Part shown: in pieces, positions 33,490 through 47,544 of the stretch
Numbering within the stretch: the stretch's first letter is position 1
Layout of the letters: every line of letters begins with the position of its first letter
Assembly: GCA_036785705.1 (NCBI GenBank)
Contig: JAWUZG010000959.1
Span: 62,001 to 126,000 of the forward strand
Origin: Acanthornis magna
Taxonomy: Eukaryota; Chordata; Aves; Passeriformes; Acanthizidae
DNA: 64,000 nt
Direction of reading: 5' to 3'
Program-made: the position numbers and the translations under genes
Notes under the pieces: generated by a model
What the model was told of the DNA's origin: nothing
Database searches by the model: none
What the model saw: the letters and a program-made list of their open reading frames with translations, nothing else

Positions 33490-34990
33490 CTCTACTCCTG
33501 ACTAGATGGTTAAGGGACACTGAGGAAAAAAAGCAGCAGACTCCAGTCAATCAATCCAAACCAAAATAAATCAAGAACTATCAGTGTGTGTGTGTGTGTG
33601 TGTGGGTGTATGTGTGTGAGACAAAAGGATAGAAAAGGGTAAAAATGGAATATGGCCCAAAGGCTTAACAGCACTTAACAGTACTTGAAGTCATAACTTA
33701 ACAATTTAGCAAAGGAACCACACTTAAGAGCATTTAACTTAACAGAACTTTAATTAAACTTACTAACAGGCCTAACTTACTTAGATACCCAAAGGACTTA
33801 AACACCTAAGAGAGCAGCACTTTTCCTGTATTTGCCATAAGCAGATGTGAAAGCACACAGACAGACAGAGTCAGTGTCAGGGAGCTGTCAGAAATTCCCC
33901 TCGAGGGCAGGGAAATGCTCACTCTGGATGCTTTTGCATCTCCCCAGCAGGTGAAGGGTTGAGCCTCGAGGAGTGGGGGATCGGCCCAGGGTCCCTCGTT
34001 GTTCACGGATGCCCCGAGTGCAGCAAATGGGAGAGTTCCTGGCTCGGAGAGGCCCCACTCAGAGGGAGGAGCTGCTCCAGGAGAGCTCCAAGAAGCTCAT
34101 TTTGGATTGCTGTTTATAGGGCCCCAAGAGATGGGCTTTAGTCAGAGGAAAGTTTCATCCTGGTGACACTTCGGATCAACAGCTTTTGGTGACAGTGTGA
34201 GAACAGGGATGTGGTGCCATTAAGGGAAGAAAAACAGTTCCCAAGGCTGTTCCTAAAGCAAGCAGGAGCTCGTTGGACAGCAGCAGTGCCTGGGAGCAGA
34301 CAGTGTTTGTGATCAGCTGCACAGGAGCTGAGCCCAGGGGCTGTTGCTCAAGGCCCAGGCCTAAGGAGCATTTCTCAGATCACAGGGTGCCTGGAAAGAT
34401 GTGGGAGGGGATAATTCACAGCCTCAGTGTGGCCCCAGTTCCTCCCAGGATTTCCATGTCCACGCTCCAAGTGCTGCTCCCAGCCCCGAGCCGTGGGGAT
34501 GGCAATGTCCTGCTCCCTTTGCGGGACAGTGTCACACCTGAGCCAGGTGTGCAGGGCAGGACCTTGCCCTGAGCTCAAACACTGTCACACCTGCAGGAGC
34601 TGCTTCCCATTGGCCTCTTCCTGCTGCGGCCCCAAGCCCAGCTTGGAGCTAAACAAAGGGCTCTGGCTCGGGGTCATCCCCCAGCAGGGGCTGCGCACCC
34701 CCTCTGCCCCCTCCCCAGATTCCCTCCCAGGGGAAGCAGGAGCTGGGTCAGGAGCCCTGTGGGGACGGAAAAGGGGGTGACACTGGGATAGGGGGGACAC
34801 ACACTCTGGGGAGGACACACATGACCCCTGGGACCCCCTTCATCTGCCCCTGCAGTGCCAGGACCATGAACTCCAACATGGAGCCCCCAAACCCCAGCAG
34901 CATCATGGGGGGGTGGGATCTGGGGGCAACTTTGGGGGTCTGGGGTATCACGACCACTCTAAAATGCCCTGCCAGCCCCACAGTCACTCC
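33490..34990. other. Palindrome spacer DNA, no gene recognised
   Basis: AT-rich DNA with a GT microsatellite at 33582-33620 comes first, then GC-richer DNA from 33950. A CCCATTGGCC motif near 34606 resembles a Y box, but no X box lies at the right distance. No credible coding frame is visible. Confidence 0.5.
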
Positions 34991-35252
34991 CAGACCCTCA
35001 AACCATGCCACAGCTCCCCCCAGGACCCCCCCAACCACTCCCTGCAATAGAAATGAGCCCAAGAGCCACCAAATCCCCTTCTCATCTCCCCCTACACAAA
35101 CCCAAGGTCTCTCCAAGCCACACAGCCCTGCCAGGACCCCAAACCTCCCTCACAGAGCCCCCAAACTCCCTCTCAGCACCACAAATGCCCCCAAGAGTCA
35201 CAAAAGCCCCTCCGAGCCTTCCCTGGATCCCCCAAACCTTCTGCCAGGCCCC

Positions 35253-35473
35253 CACGGCACTGACCAGGAGAGGTTGGTGGACAGGAACATCCACAGCCGG
35301 GAGCAGCTCGGGCACTTCAGCAGCGATTTGGGCACTTTGGGGGACACACCCCAAATGGGAGACCCAGGCCAGGGACTGGGACAGACAACAGGAATTCCTG
35401 CAGAACAGACGGGCTCATCTGAACCCCCTGTTCGGCCAGCACAGCTATGACATCATGGCCCCATCTGCCCGAG
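35253..35473 (+). pseudogene. MHC class II beta exon 2 (peptide-binding domain) relic
   Basis: The translation RLVDRNIHSREQLGHFSSDL followed by GDTP aligns with the beta-1 domain pattern (R-x-I-x-N/S-REQ...HF-S-D...GDTP). In a later frame QHSYDIM corresponds to the conserved RHNYE region, and the exon ends GCCCGAG. At least one frameshift separates the halves. The first quarter of the exon is absent and the disulphide cysteines are missing. In a working gene this domain forms half of the antigen-binding groove. This copy is dead and has no adjoining exons. Confidence 0.7.
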
Positions 35474-35633
35474 TCAGTTGCCCCACAACACCCAAACCTT
35501 CCCAGATAATCCCATGAACCAACCACAAATTGACCCTCAAACCTGAGTAAAACGGTGTGGTTTTAGATCCCTTTCTTTAATTTCTTTATTTGAACCTCAA
35601 TTTTAGTTGTTTTGACAAAATGAAGAAGGAAAT

Positions 35634-35690
35634 TATTTAGGTTAGAAAAGACCTCCAAGATCATCCAGCGCTGCTTGATGCCACCAGAAG
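35634..35690. mobile_element. CR1 LINE scrap
   Basis: The sequence TTAGGTTAGAAAAGACCTCC followed by AAGATCATCCAG matches the conserved 3' region of avian CR1 elements. Only a few dozen bases remain. Confidence 0.75.
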
Positions 35691-35985
35691 AAACAATTGG
35701 ACACTGCAAGTGACATTTTGCAAGTGTAAAGTCTACAAATCCTCTCTTCCCAATGGATTTCCGATTTCAGTCAGAGTCCCCATGGATGTTCCGGCCCCTG
35801 TGTTCATCCAGGTGCCCTCAGAGATCCAGAAGGATGTGGAGAACACCTGCCAGGTGTCTTCCCAATGTGGGTCACAGGGAATGTGGGTCACCAGGGCTCT
35901 TCCCAACGTGGCTCCTCTGATGGGGGATGAAGTTGGAGCAGCACACAAAACTCTTCCTGCACTCAGGGTACTCACAGGGCTTCCC

Positions 35986-37056
<1,071 letters not shown>

Positions 37057-37059
37057 CCA

Positions 37060-37800
37060 GCCAAGGTTTGGGAATGGGAAATCCTGGTTTGGGGGAAAAC
37101 AAGGGATGACTGCATTGGGTTTGAAGGTCACCCTGTGCAATTCCATCTCTAGAAGTCACCAGGCATCTGTGATCCATAAAAAAGTCCAGAACACCAAGAT
37201 TCAGCACCAAAAAAGACTCTCCCAGGAGTTCCCCCTCTCTGGTCATTTCTCTGTGGGGGTTCTTGGGTTCCCCCTGTTGCTGGGGGTCCTGTGTGTACTG
37301 GGGGTCCCCCCTCTCCAGTGTCTCCACCCTCCGCAGACTGTAGGGGGTCCCAGGAATCCCAGGGGTCCTGCTCTCCAAGTTCCCCACTTTGGGGTTCTGA
37401 GAGTCTCCTCTCTTTGGGGTCCCACTTAGGGAAGCCGGGGCTTTTGGGGTCCCAGAGATCCCCTCTCCCCTGTGTGTCTCTCCAAGCTGCCGGGGCTCCT
37501 CGGGTTCCACCCTCTGTGGGTCCCCATTTCAGGGTCCCAGGGGTCCCCCCTCCAGGCTGCCAGCGGTCCCCCAGCTCCGCTGTCGCCCCTCTCCATTCTC
37601 CCCTCACACAGCTCTCGCGGGGGTCCCCAAAACAGGTGTCCCCCACTCCCCACTGGTCCAGTGCGCTCCCCACGTGGCCCCGGGCAGAGCCCAACCCCAT
37701 CCGTAAGGGGAACCTGCATCCCCCAGCCGGGGGCTCAGCTGGCACCAACACTGGGGACTCCCAAAAACACCTCCCAGGGACCCCCCAATATCCCCCTGAG
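37060..37800 (-). other. ZNF2 intron 1, non-repeat part
   Basis: It is collinear with 29400-29620 plus additional sequence, and related to 1160-1590 next to the left-edge ZNF exon and to 51600-52370 next to ZNF3. It consists of diverged GGGGTCCC-rich units without open reading potential. Confidence 0.5.
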
Positions 37801-37809
37801 GGGCATTTG

Positions 37810-40800
37810 CATAACCTGACTGGGGGTTACTGGGCCCATGTTGGGAGGAAACTCTGGATGCATTGGGAGCAACTGGGATCAACGGGAAGCTACTGGAACC
37901 ATGCTGAGGGGGACTTAGACCAAAACTGGGGCAACTGGGATGATACTGGGAATAACTGCGACCACACTTTGGGCAACTGACTGTAACCGGGATCATGCAG
38001 GAGGAAACTGGGAGTAACTGGGAAAGACTGGCATCATTCTGAGGGAACTAGAACCTTCCTGGGGCAACTGGGAGTGCCTGGGAATGACTACGAGCATGCT
38101 GAGGGCAACTGGGATATACTGGCAGTGTCTGTAACCACACTGGGCTGAGTGGAACCACTCTGGGAACAGTTGGGACCACAATGGGGACAACTGGGCATGA
38201 CTGGGACCCTGCTGAGAGCGACTGGGACTATACTAGGGGCCACTGGGGGCAACTGCAATCATACTGGGATCACAGTGGGAAAAGCTGGGCCCAAGCTGGG
38301 GGAGACTGGGATCACATTGAGGGTGACCGGAATTATACTGGGATTGACTGGGAGTGGCTTTGGCCAACTGGAATCATGCTGAAAGCAACTGGAAGGAAGT
38401 GGGAATGACTGGGAGCATGCTGGGGGCCACTGGCATCATACTGGGAGAGACAGGGAACATACTGGGATTATAGTGGGTGTCAGTGGACCCTGACTGGGGC
38501 TCACTGGGAGATACCAGGCCCATGCTGGGAGCCAACTGGGGATACACTGGGAGCAACTGGGAATGACAGGGTACATGCTGCTGACAACTGGGATCTACTG
38601 GCAGTGACTGGGATAATCCTGGGGGCAACTGAACCATGCTGAGGGAACTGGGAGTGCCTGGGAATGACTGCGAGAATGTTCAGGGCAACTGGGATATACT
38701 GGGCATATCTGTAACCATACTGGGAGTGACTGGAACCACACCGGGAACAACCAGGACCATGCTATGCAGAACTGGGACCACACTGGGAGGAACTGGACGT
38801 GAGCAGGAGTGGCTGTGCCTACACTGAGGGCAATTGGGCATGACTGGGACCATGGGACCATGCTGGGAGGGACTGGGATCACATGCAGAGTGACTGGAAC
38901 TATATTAGGGGCAACTGGATTCCAGTGGGATCACATTGAGTGGAACAGGGATCAACTGGAACTATGCTGGAGGCAACTGGGACCCAGTTTGGATCACAGA
39001 GGGAGCAGCTGGGCCCATGCTGGGGGAGACTGGGATCGTACTGGATCATACTGGCAGCAACTGGGACTGCACTGAGGGTGACTGGGAGTGGCTGTGAGCA
39101 ACTGGGATCAGGCCTGAAACAACTGAGGGCAACTGGAAGTGACTGGGAACATGCTGGGAGCAACTGGGATATACTAGGAGAGACTGAAACCATAGTGGGG
39201 TAAATGGGAGCAACTGGAACCACGTTGGATGATAATGGGAGCAGCTGTGCCCATGCTGGGATCATACTGAGATCCAACTAGGAGTGACTGGGATCCTACT
39301 GGGAGTGACTGAAATAGTACTGGGAGTATCTGAGAATGACTAGGATCATACTGGAAGCAGACTGGGAATGACTGGAAAAATGCTGGCCGTGACTGGAACC
39401 ATACTGGAGGTGACTGGGAGTAACAGAGACCATGATGGGAGCAAATGGGAGCATATTTGGAGTAACTGGGAGTGACTGGATTCCTACTGGGAGCAACTGG
39501 GCCCACCCTGGGAGTCACTCTGGATATGACTGGAATAACACTGGGAGTACCTGGGAATGACTGGAGTCACACTGGGGGTGACTGTAACCATACTGGGGGT
39601 GACTGAGTGCAACTGGGATCACTCTGGGAGAAAATGTCATCATTCTGGGAGCGACTGGTTTGATACTGGGAGCCACTGAAACCACGCTTGACACCACTGG
39701 GATCATAGTTGGAGTGACTGGAAGCAACTGGGATCATAGGGGAAGTGACTAGGATCATACTGGAGGCTACTGGGATCATGCTGGCATTGAGAGGGAGCAA
39801 CATGGATTATGTTTGGGGAAATTGGGACCATACTGGCAGTGACTGGGCTCATAGTGGAAGAGACTAGAACAATATTGGGAGCGGCTACAGTCCTACTGGG
39901 ATGATCCTGGGAGCCACTGGGATTGCAGTGGCTGTGAATGGAACCTGACTGGGAGTTAACGGGGAGCTACTAGGCCCATGATGGGAGGAAAGTGGACACA
40001 TTGGGAGCAGCTGGGATCATACTGGGAGTAACTAGGACCACACTTTGGACAAATGACTGTAACTGGGATCATGCTGGGGAGAACTGGGAGTACCTGGGAA
40101 AGACTGGGATCATTCTAAGAGGACTATAACCTTACTGGTTCAACTGGAAGTGCCTGGGAATGACTATGAGCATGCTGAGGGCAACTGGGATGGACTGGGA
40201 GTGTCTGTAACCATACTGGGCTGACTGGAACCACACCGGGAACACTTGGGACCATATTGGAGGCAACTGGGCATAACTGGGACCCTGCTGAGAGGGACTG
40301 GGACTATACTAGGGGCCACTGGGGGCGATTGGGATCATCCTGGGAGGAACAGGGAACAACTGGAACTATGCTGGGGGCAACTGGGATCATACTGGGATCA
40401 CAGTGTGAGCAGCTGGGCCCATGCTGGGGGACACTGGGATCACACTGAGGGAGACTGGAATCATACTGGCATTGACTGGGAGTGGCTGGGGGCAACTGGA
40501 ATTATGGTGAAAGGAAGTGGGAAGAAGTGGGAATGACTGGGAGCATGCTGGGGGCAACTGGGATATACTGGGAGAGACAGGGAGCCACTGGCATCATACT
40601 GGGAGGGACTGGGATCATACTGGGATTACAGTGGGTGTCAATGGACCCTGGCTAGGGCTTACTGGGAGATACCAGGCCCATGCCGGGAGCCAACTGGGGA
40701 TACACTGGGAGCAACTGGGAATGACAGGGTGCACACTGCTGACAACTGGGATCTAGTGGCAGTGACTGGGATAATCCTGGGGGCAACTGAACCATGCTGA

Positions 40801-41075
40801 GGGAACTGGGAGTGCTTGAGAATGACTACGAGAATGTTCAGGGCAACTGGGATATACTGGGAGTGCCTAAGACCATGCAGGTGGTGACTGGGACCATACT
40901 GGGAGTGACTGGGAATGTGCTGGCGGGAACTGGGACTGTGCTGGGGGCAAATTGCATTATCCTAGGGAATGACTGGGAGTGACAGGGTTCATACTGGGAG
41001 CAACAGGGATCCTGCAGGAAGTGAGGGGAAGTGACCAGGGTCATACTGGGAGTGACTGGGCTCATACTGGGAGCA
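37810..41075. repeat. CTGGGA minisatellite, block 4 (longest)
   Basis: 3.3 kb of CTGGGANNAA units on the plus strand, antisense to ZNF2. It contains at least two copies of the long block beginning GGCATCATACTGGGAG...GTGGACCCTGACTGGGG (near 38425 and 40590), so it grew by duplication of blocks of several hundred bases. Confidence 0.95.
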
Positions 41076-41084
41076 GCCACTTCC

Positions 41085-41975
41085 GAGACCCGGCAGCCCT
41101 GAACCCCTTTCTGGCCATCCCGCCCCTCCAGACCCCACACCCCCCGCCGGGAGTCCCGGTAATCCCAGGGATTCCCCCTCGCGGGGTCCCTGCTCCGCAG
41201 TTCTGGGGGTCTCCTCTCCCTGGGGTCCCGCTTAGGGAAGCCGGGGCTCCCGGGGGTCCCCAAAACCGCTGTCCCCCTCCTCCCCCGCCGGTCCGCACGT
41301 GGCCCCGGGGAGAGCTTGGAGGGCCCGGCCCGGGCACAGCCCAACCCCCACCGCGGGCACGACCTGCATCCCCCCGCCCCCATCGGGGCTCTGCTTGCAC
41401 TGCCATCGGGACCCCCCAAAAACACCTCCCGGGGACCCCCTGATGTCCCCCCGAGGGGCATTTGCGGCTTCGCTTTGGAGTAATACAAACTCTAAACATC
41501 CTTCACAAAAATCCCCAAACCCAGGGACCCCCCCCCGTATATTTGGGGCGAGCTCCCCCTCCCCGCTCACCTGCGGCATGGAGCGGCGATGGTCCACGGG
41601 GGACTGCAAATTCAGGGAGACCCAGACCGCGCGGTGCCAGCCCGCTCCTTCTTTTGTCCCTCCTCTTCCTCCCGCTCCTCCCCCTCTGTTTCTCCTCCTC
41701 CCGCTCCTCCTCTTCCATCCCTTTTCCTCCTCTTTCTCTGGAGTCCCCATTTCAGGGTCCCAAGGCTCCCCTCTCCAGGCTGCCAGGGGTCCCTCAGCTC
41801 TGCTATCGCCCCTCTCCATTCACCCATCTCACAGGTCTCACGGGGATCCCCAAAACCCGTGTCCCCCATCCCCCACTGGTCCTGTGTGGTCCCCACATGA
41901 CCCTGGGTAGAGCCCAAACCCCGCCGTGGGGGGACCCACATCCCCCTGCCCCCCTGACAGGGCTCTGTGAGTAGC
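41085..41975 (-). other. ZNF2 first-exon cassette
   Basis: The inverted counterpart of 27085-27960, with donor GCCGCAG|GTGAGCGG on the minus strand (exon end 41571) and a polypyrimidine tract at 41640-41735. It probably holds the untranslated first exon of ZNF2, with the 3.3-kb minisatellite in intron 1. Confidence 0.6.
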
Positions 41976-42659
41976 TGGCAGGATGTCCCCCTCCACACCC
42001 CTCTCTCCATGGCTGGTGCATAGATAACTCAGATTGAGTCAAAAGCCCATCAAGAAGTTATCTCTTGGGGCCTGACTGTCTGACATCTCCAGCCTTGAAT
42101 CCACATCTTGGTATGGAGAGAGGATGTGGAGAGAGATGAAAGAAATGAGGACGTGACCGAAAGACACACTTTTACACTATAAAGGACACATGAAATATCA
42201 CAGAGGTAGAAGCTTTTTGACATGGACACTGGAGCATGAAAAAGCTTCTCCCCAGGGTCTGGACACAGCCCTGTGGGAACTCCCTCGAGGATTGAGTGAG
42301 GATTCTAATGTCACCAAATTGGAGTTTGGTAAGATACATTGGTTTCCTAAATTGTATTTTCTTTGCTAGCAACAACAAGAATAATAGGTACCTTTATTGC
42401 GTGCTGAATTCTTAGGTATTTGTAGTTTTGCAGTTGTTCTGTGTAGTATGTAGTTTTGTTCCAAGTCTAATGTCTGTTATTTACCGTGCCTAATAAATGA
42501 TCATTTATGTCATATTAGACCTAATCGGCCATTATTAAAGAACTTGCAAACGAGACCGTGTCTTGGGGTGCTGCCCACCCCAATAAGAGCTCCTGCCTGC
42601 TGCCAAAGGCCTGGGCAAAGGCAGAGATTTAGCTAAAGCTCCTGTCCCCATTCGTAACA
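41976..42659 (+). repeat. 5' LTR (right arm)
   Basis: 684 bp ending TTCGTAACA. Two bases of the TGTGG start are lost relative to the left arm. The AATAAA signal is near 42490. Confidence 0.85.
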
Positions 42660-42682
42660 TTTTGGCATAGTCGGCAGGATAA

Positions 42683-43584
42683 CGGCAAACGATTCAAATA
42701 ATCAGACTAAAGACTTAACAAACTGCTTACGGAGGCACAGTCCTAATCCTCTTCCAGTAGGTAACTGGTTTAAGTGGGAAGAAATCCATAAGAAGTTATA
42801 TGAACCGCAAGATTTACTGACAAATAAAAATAGAGAAAATATCATTTCTCATGCACTTGCTGTATATCTAAAAGCTGCATGTGATTGGCAGACGGAAATT
42901 ATATAAGAGCATAACAAATTAAAGCAAGAGCTAAAAGATGCCAAGGAAAGAACAAAAACCTTGGAAGAAAAATTGGAATTAACATCATCAGAAAACCCCA
43001 ACTCCGTAAATGTTAAAGAAATTCCAGAGTTGATAACATCACCTAAATATGAGAGTCATGAAATTCAGAAAAACCCTGATGAAATTAGTGATTCAAATGT
43101 TGAATTGGATTCTAACAAAAGCACAGAATGCCTATCTCTTAAGAAGAGAGAAATTCCAAAACCTAAATTGAATTCCATAATTAAGACTAAAATCTCTGAA
43201 AAACTCAAAGGTAGCCAGAGAAGAAAAGTGATCAAACCATTTCTCTGGAATTCCCTGCTATTAACAAACATTCCAAATGCAGGAGAAACAGATATTAAAT
43301 GTCTGTTAAAAATTTGTCTCACTGGGGAAAATGAATTCTGGACTGTGAGTGAACCAAAGCCACCTGATTTACTAATCAACAAAATTACACAACTCACGAA
43401 ACCCTCTCCAAAGACTGCATTAACTGTCAACTGCCCGCAAGCAGTGTGGAGGGAAAAAGCGGCAATCCAAACCCGATATGACACAGAGAGAGGGGGGAAA
43501 AAAATCAGTCCCCAATCCTTGTCTTGCAGAGAAGACAGACAAACCCTTAAGACCCAGCTCCCCCACATTCCTGCAATACAATAA
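42683..43584 (+). pseudogene. gag-like frame of the ERV (right arm)
   Basis: It reads from the leader through an in-frame TAA at 42904-42906 and stays open from 42961 to 43584. The product is acidic and basic mixed, without zinc knuckles. It is almost identical to the left-arm copy, including the stop, so neither arm encodes the whole protein. The identification as gag is positional. Confidence 0.55.
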
Positions 43585-46309
43585 ACTTCCAATTACTCCT
43601 ATGTCTACTAAACTGTAAGAGTAAAGAAAAACTTACCTTTTACACTGCTAAAATTTGTTATGATCTAATTATATTTAGGATGTATTCTACTTAAAGCTTT
43701 TCTGTTTGAAAAGGGGCAAATAAAAACTAATGTTTAACAACTAATCCTTAAAACTTAATACTAACATGGAATGCTACTACACTGTAGGCATTTGCACGTA
43801 AATAAACAGCAATTTATATGTTGCCTGCTTTTGACTAAATACCAAATTCCTTCTAGGGAGTACAACTCCAACAATGAGTAGCTGACAGGCCAAGCTGTAA
43901 TTCCTAAAGTAGATATCATATCTACTTCCCACTACTAGAAGGAGGTTTTTCCAAAAACATCATAAAATACTAGGAAAGAATCATGTTCCTGAATTTTCTG
44001 TAATAACCACAGAGTTCACTCCAATGTTTTAATTTTCCCTTTGAAATGTGTCTGTGTGTGTGCGTGGAGGGGTCTTGAACACGTCTGAATACCTGTTGAT
44101 TTTGTTGCTGTTTCTTTGCGTGTATTTCCAACTATCACTTTGGAATATTTTTGTGTGTGTGTGTGTGTGGTGTGTGTGGATGCGTGTGAATTATAATTTG
44201 TGTTTTGCCAGCATATACACATATGTATATATACCAAGGGGACGCCTGTAAGAGTAAGATGAAAATTGGTTGAGTGTTAAAGCATGCTTTGAATGCCTAT
44301 GGAATTTTTGTGTATGCTGTTTTTCCTATATGTGCTAATAAGTATCCCTTTAAAACTCCTGTGTGTGTAACTAAAAAGTGTCATTCCCTCACTCTTTGAG
44401 AAATTTGACAGTTACTTTTGGGGACAAAAATCTTCTCCCTTTAGAAAAAGCAAGTCCAATACCTGCAGTAAATTTTGCAACTACTGTAAAGTTTATTTCC
44501 TTTATTTGTGTGTGCTGGTGGCCACTGAGCTGTTTTGGGCAGCCAGAGAAGCAACCTTGAAAATGCAAATTGACACCACTAGGAAAAAGGTGCAAAGAGT
44601 ATGTGCCCCTAGGCCACTGCCCAAGCTATTTCCATGCAGCCAAGAGCACAGCTTTAGAAATGCAGACTGTACACTGCTAAAAGAAAAGATGAACAACTAA
44701 AAGCCATCTTACCTAAGAGAGAAACTAAACTGTTTTTTCCTATCTCTTAACCTCACCAAGCCTTGCTTTCAATTACATACTAGAAGCAAAAGCTGATACC
44801 AGTGATACCTCACTCTGCAACATTGCAAAAGAAAACTAGCAGCAAAATAAAAAATATAACCAACTTCCAAAAGTGAAAGGAAAACACACACTCATTCCTG
44901 AAACACTCCTGCATTTATTTCAAACTCTAGAGTCAGAAATGTCTACTTTAAAAACTGAAGAGTGTTACTGATAAGAAATTGAAAGCTAACTGGTCATAAA
45001 AAGAAAGACAAAGAAAGTGTACGATTAATTAATTTGCAGTTTTGGGTTGGTGCCATATGGTAATTGTGGAAGTGGAAGTGTTAGATTGGTAAGTGAAGAG
45101 AAATGAAGTTTAAACAAAAAAGGATTTGAATGGTTGTTTTTTACAGACTCAGTCCTGAAAAATCCTTATAGGATGAATTAAAAATTCATGCAACTAACTA
45201 TACTTTACAAACTTATTATACCAAAAAGATGTGTCAATGAATTAACACTTACAAGTAATTGCCACTAAAAGCAGGCATGCTAATACAAAACCTAAGCCTT
45301 GCAAACCACTCCTCCACTGCCTCTGCCTGACAGCAGTGAATATAGCCCTGAGTCTGCAACTAGAGACCAGAAATGGAACTGCTATCATAGCTCTCCATAA
45401 AAAACACATCTGTTATTGCTGAAGTTGTATTGGTCTTATTTCTCTGTTAACCTTAAATGTTTAAGGATACCTTCACTAGATATAAGTTAGGTGCACCTGG
45501 ACATGAAACAAGAAACTGCTCAAGAGACAGGAGAAAAGACTGCTGGGAAAAACTACTGAAACTCCTAGACTCCTGCAAACGAATAAAGCCACGCCAGAAA
45601 CAAAGAAGCTATACTGGACTACACAGTAACTTTTGATTTGCTGTAATCAAAATGTTAATTGTAATATTGTTTACAGATCAATGTTTACAAGAATGCATAT
45701 GGCTAATCAGCTATCCCTACAAAACCTAACAATGTTGTTTTTCCTAAACATGCCTATAGCAAAGGTTACGTGACCCTTGAAAAAGAGGAATTCCTACACC
45801 AAGCATATTTTTCCAATGGTATTCCTCCTGCCAGAATGATGCTCTGGCTGGAAAAGAAACCAAAACAATCCAAACCAACGAATTCTAACAGTAAATACAG
45901 TAACTGTTAAAACCTCTTGTTTTCACAGATGTCTAGAGATACCAGGGCTGACTTCACACCAAAGAATGAAGTTACCTAAATGTGGCTGTATCCCAAGCCT
46001 CATTCATATCTAGACATAGCTGGAAAAGGCATTTTAACCACACCCTGGTGAGCCTATTCCAAATAATATAGAATACTACTAGCTTTGTAAACATCAAGCT
46101 AAAAAAGCTCTACCCCCTCTAGAGCAGGGTAGATGCTCATCGGTACAGTTGTTCCAGAAATAAACATAATTGATAAATCAGAATTCCCCCAAGGACACCT
46201 ACGATCTTTTATAACAAGATACAAACAAAATCTAAATTCCTAAACTGAAAAATCCTCTGGATTCCACAAACTTGTAAGAGAAATAAGTATTTCCAAAATC
46301 ATTAAACAT

Positions 46310-46716
46310 ACAAAGCTAAACAAATAATGCAATCGGTGCTTTGCAACAAGAAGTTTCCAGCCTCTTAAAGGTAGTCCAGCAAAACCAAATAGCTTTGGAT
46401 TTGCAGTTAAACTCCAAAGGTGGAGTATGCACAGTTGTCAACACCAGCTGCTGTGCATCAAACCCTAAGAATACAAACTAATCTAAAGAAAATTAGGAAA
46501 AACACTGGAATCTTACACGAAAACCAGAAGGATCGAAAAACAAATATGTTCAAGTGGATAGCTTCATGGATTCCAAATCCAAATGCAACCATAGGAAAAC
46601 TAATTGGCGTAATAATTGTAGTCCTAACACTGAGGTTCAGTATATGGATCATATTCCAAATTTGCCAAATTAGGACCAACAAAATATGTAAATCTGGCAA
46701 AAACCATTTTCTCTAA
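46310..46716 (+). pseudogene. env transmembrane-subunit remnant (right arm)
   Basis: The same C-x6-CC motif, frame change and WIASWIPNPNATIGKL anchor-proximal segment as in the left arm, with a single hydrophobic span and a short cytoplasmic tail. The ectodomain upstream is degraded. Confidence 0.7.
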
Positions 46717-47544
46717 ACCTTATTTAGTACTATGGAAGGACTAAATGATTTGATAATTTTGGTAATTTCAATTAATGTTTATGTATATCCTTTGTAGTTT
46801 CTACATGTATTACTTTGGTGTTTCTATGCCTTTACTCTGATTGTCACAGTGAGAAAGAGGGGATTACATCCTAAATAGAACCTAATCCATTTTATAAAAA
46901 TGTCAATTGGAATTACATTCTAAATAAGTAAAACAAATTAAGTCATCACATCCCCTGAGACAATCAAACTAATTATATATATATGTATCTACATATGTGC
47001 ATCTGTCTAAATTATTGTGGAATTGTCTAACACTTGATATATTAAGCAAAAATAGGTGAAACACTAAACTCCACTGAAGAAAAAATTGGACTGAAAAGCA
47101 CGAAGGGAAGTGAAAAAGTCACTGATCATTTACTGGACTCGTCCTGTTGCTACAATCAAGAAACTACCTCCACAAACTCTTCTTTGCTCCTGATTTACAC
47201 CTCATCTTCCTATAGCCCTAAGACTCAAAGGGTGGAAAACAATCTACCCTACATGGACTAATATCAACACAAGTATAAATGACTTGTTAAATTGTCTCCA
47301 TAATATATATTTTTGTGTTACATAATCTACTACATAAACCCATAAGCTGAAGCAACAGCAGGTGCTTCTTATCAATCAAAGTTCAATTAAAGAATAATAC
47401 AACTTAGGAAAACAATGTATACTAAAATACTGAATAATAGTGCACACATTATGAACGTGAGTACTTTCACAGCATGGAGGCAAGAGATACCTGTACTATC
47501 ACTTCATGAGTTAAAAGTTAGTGCCTTTGGTCACAGGGGTGGAA

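Noticed and set aside
33582..33620. GT microsatellite as a regulatory element
   Set aside because: An ordinary short dinucleotide repeat without associated gene structure.
34595..34620. CTTCCCATTGGCC as a possible class II Y box
   Set aside because: No X1-X2 sequence lies 15-20 bp upstream and no leader exon follows, so it is a single CCAAT motif.
42685..46300. A hidden pol gene in the palindrome ERV
   Set aside because: No reverse transcriptase, RNase H or integrase motif was found in any frame of either arm. The interior is short and AT-rich.
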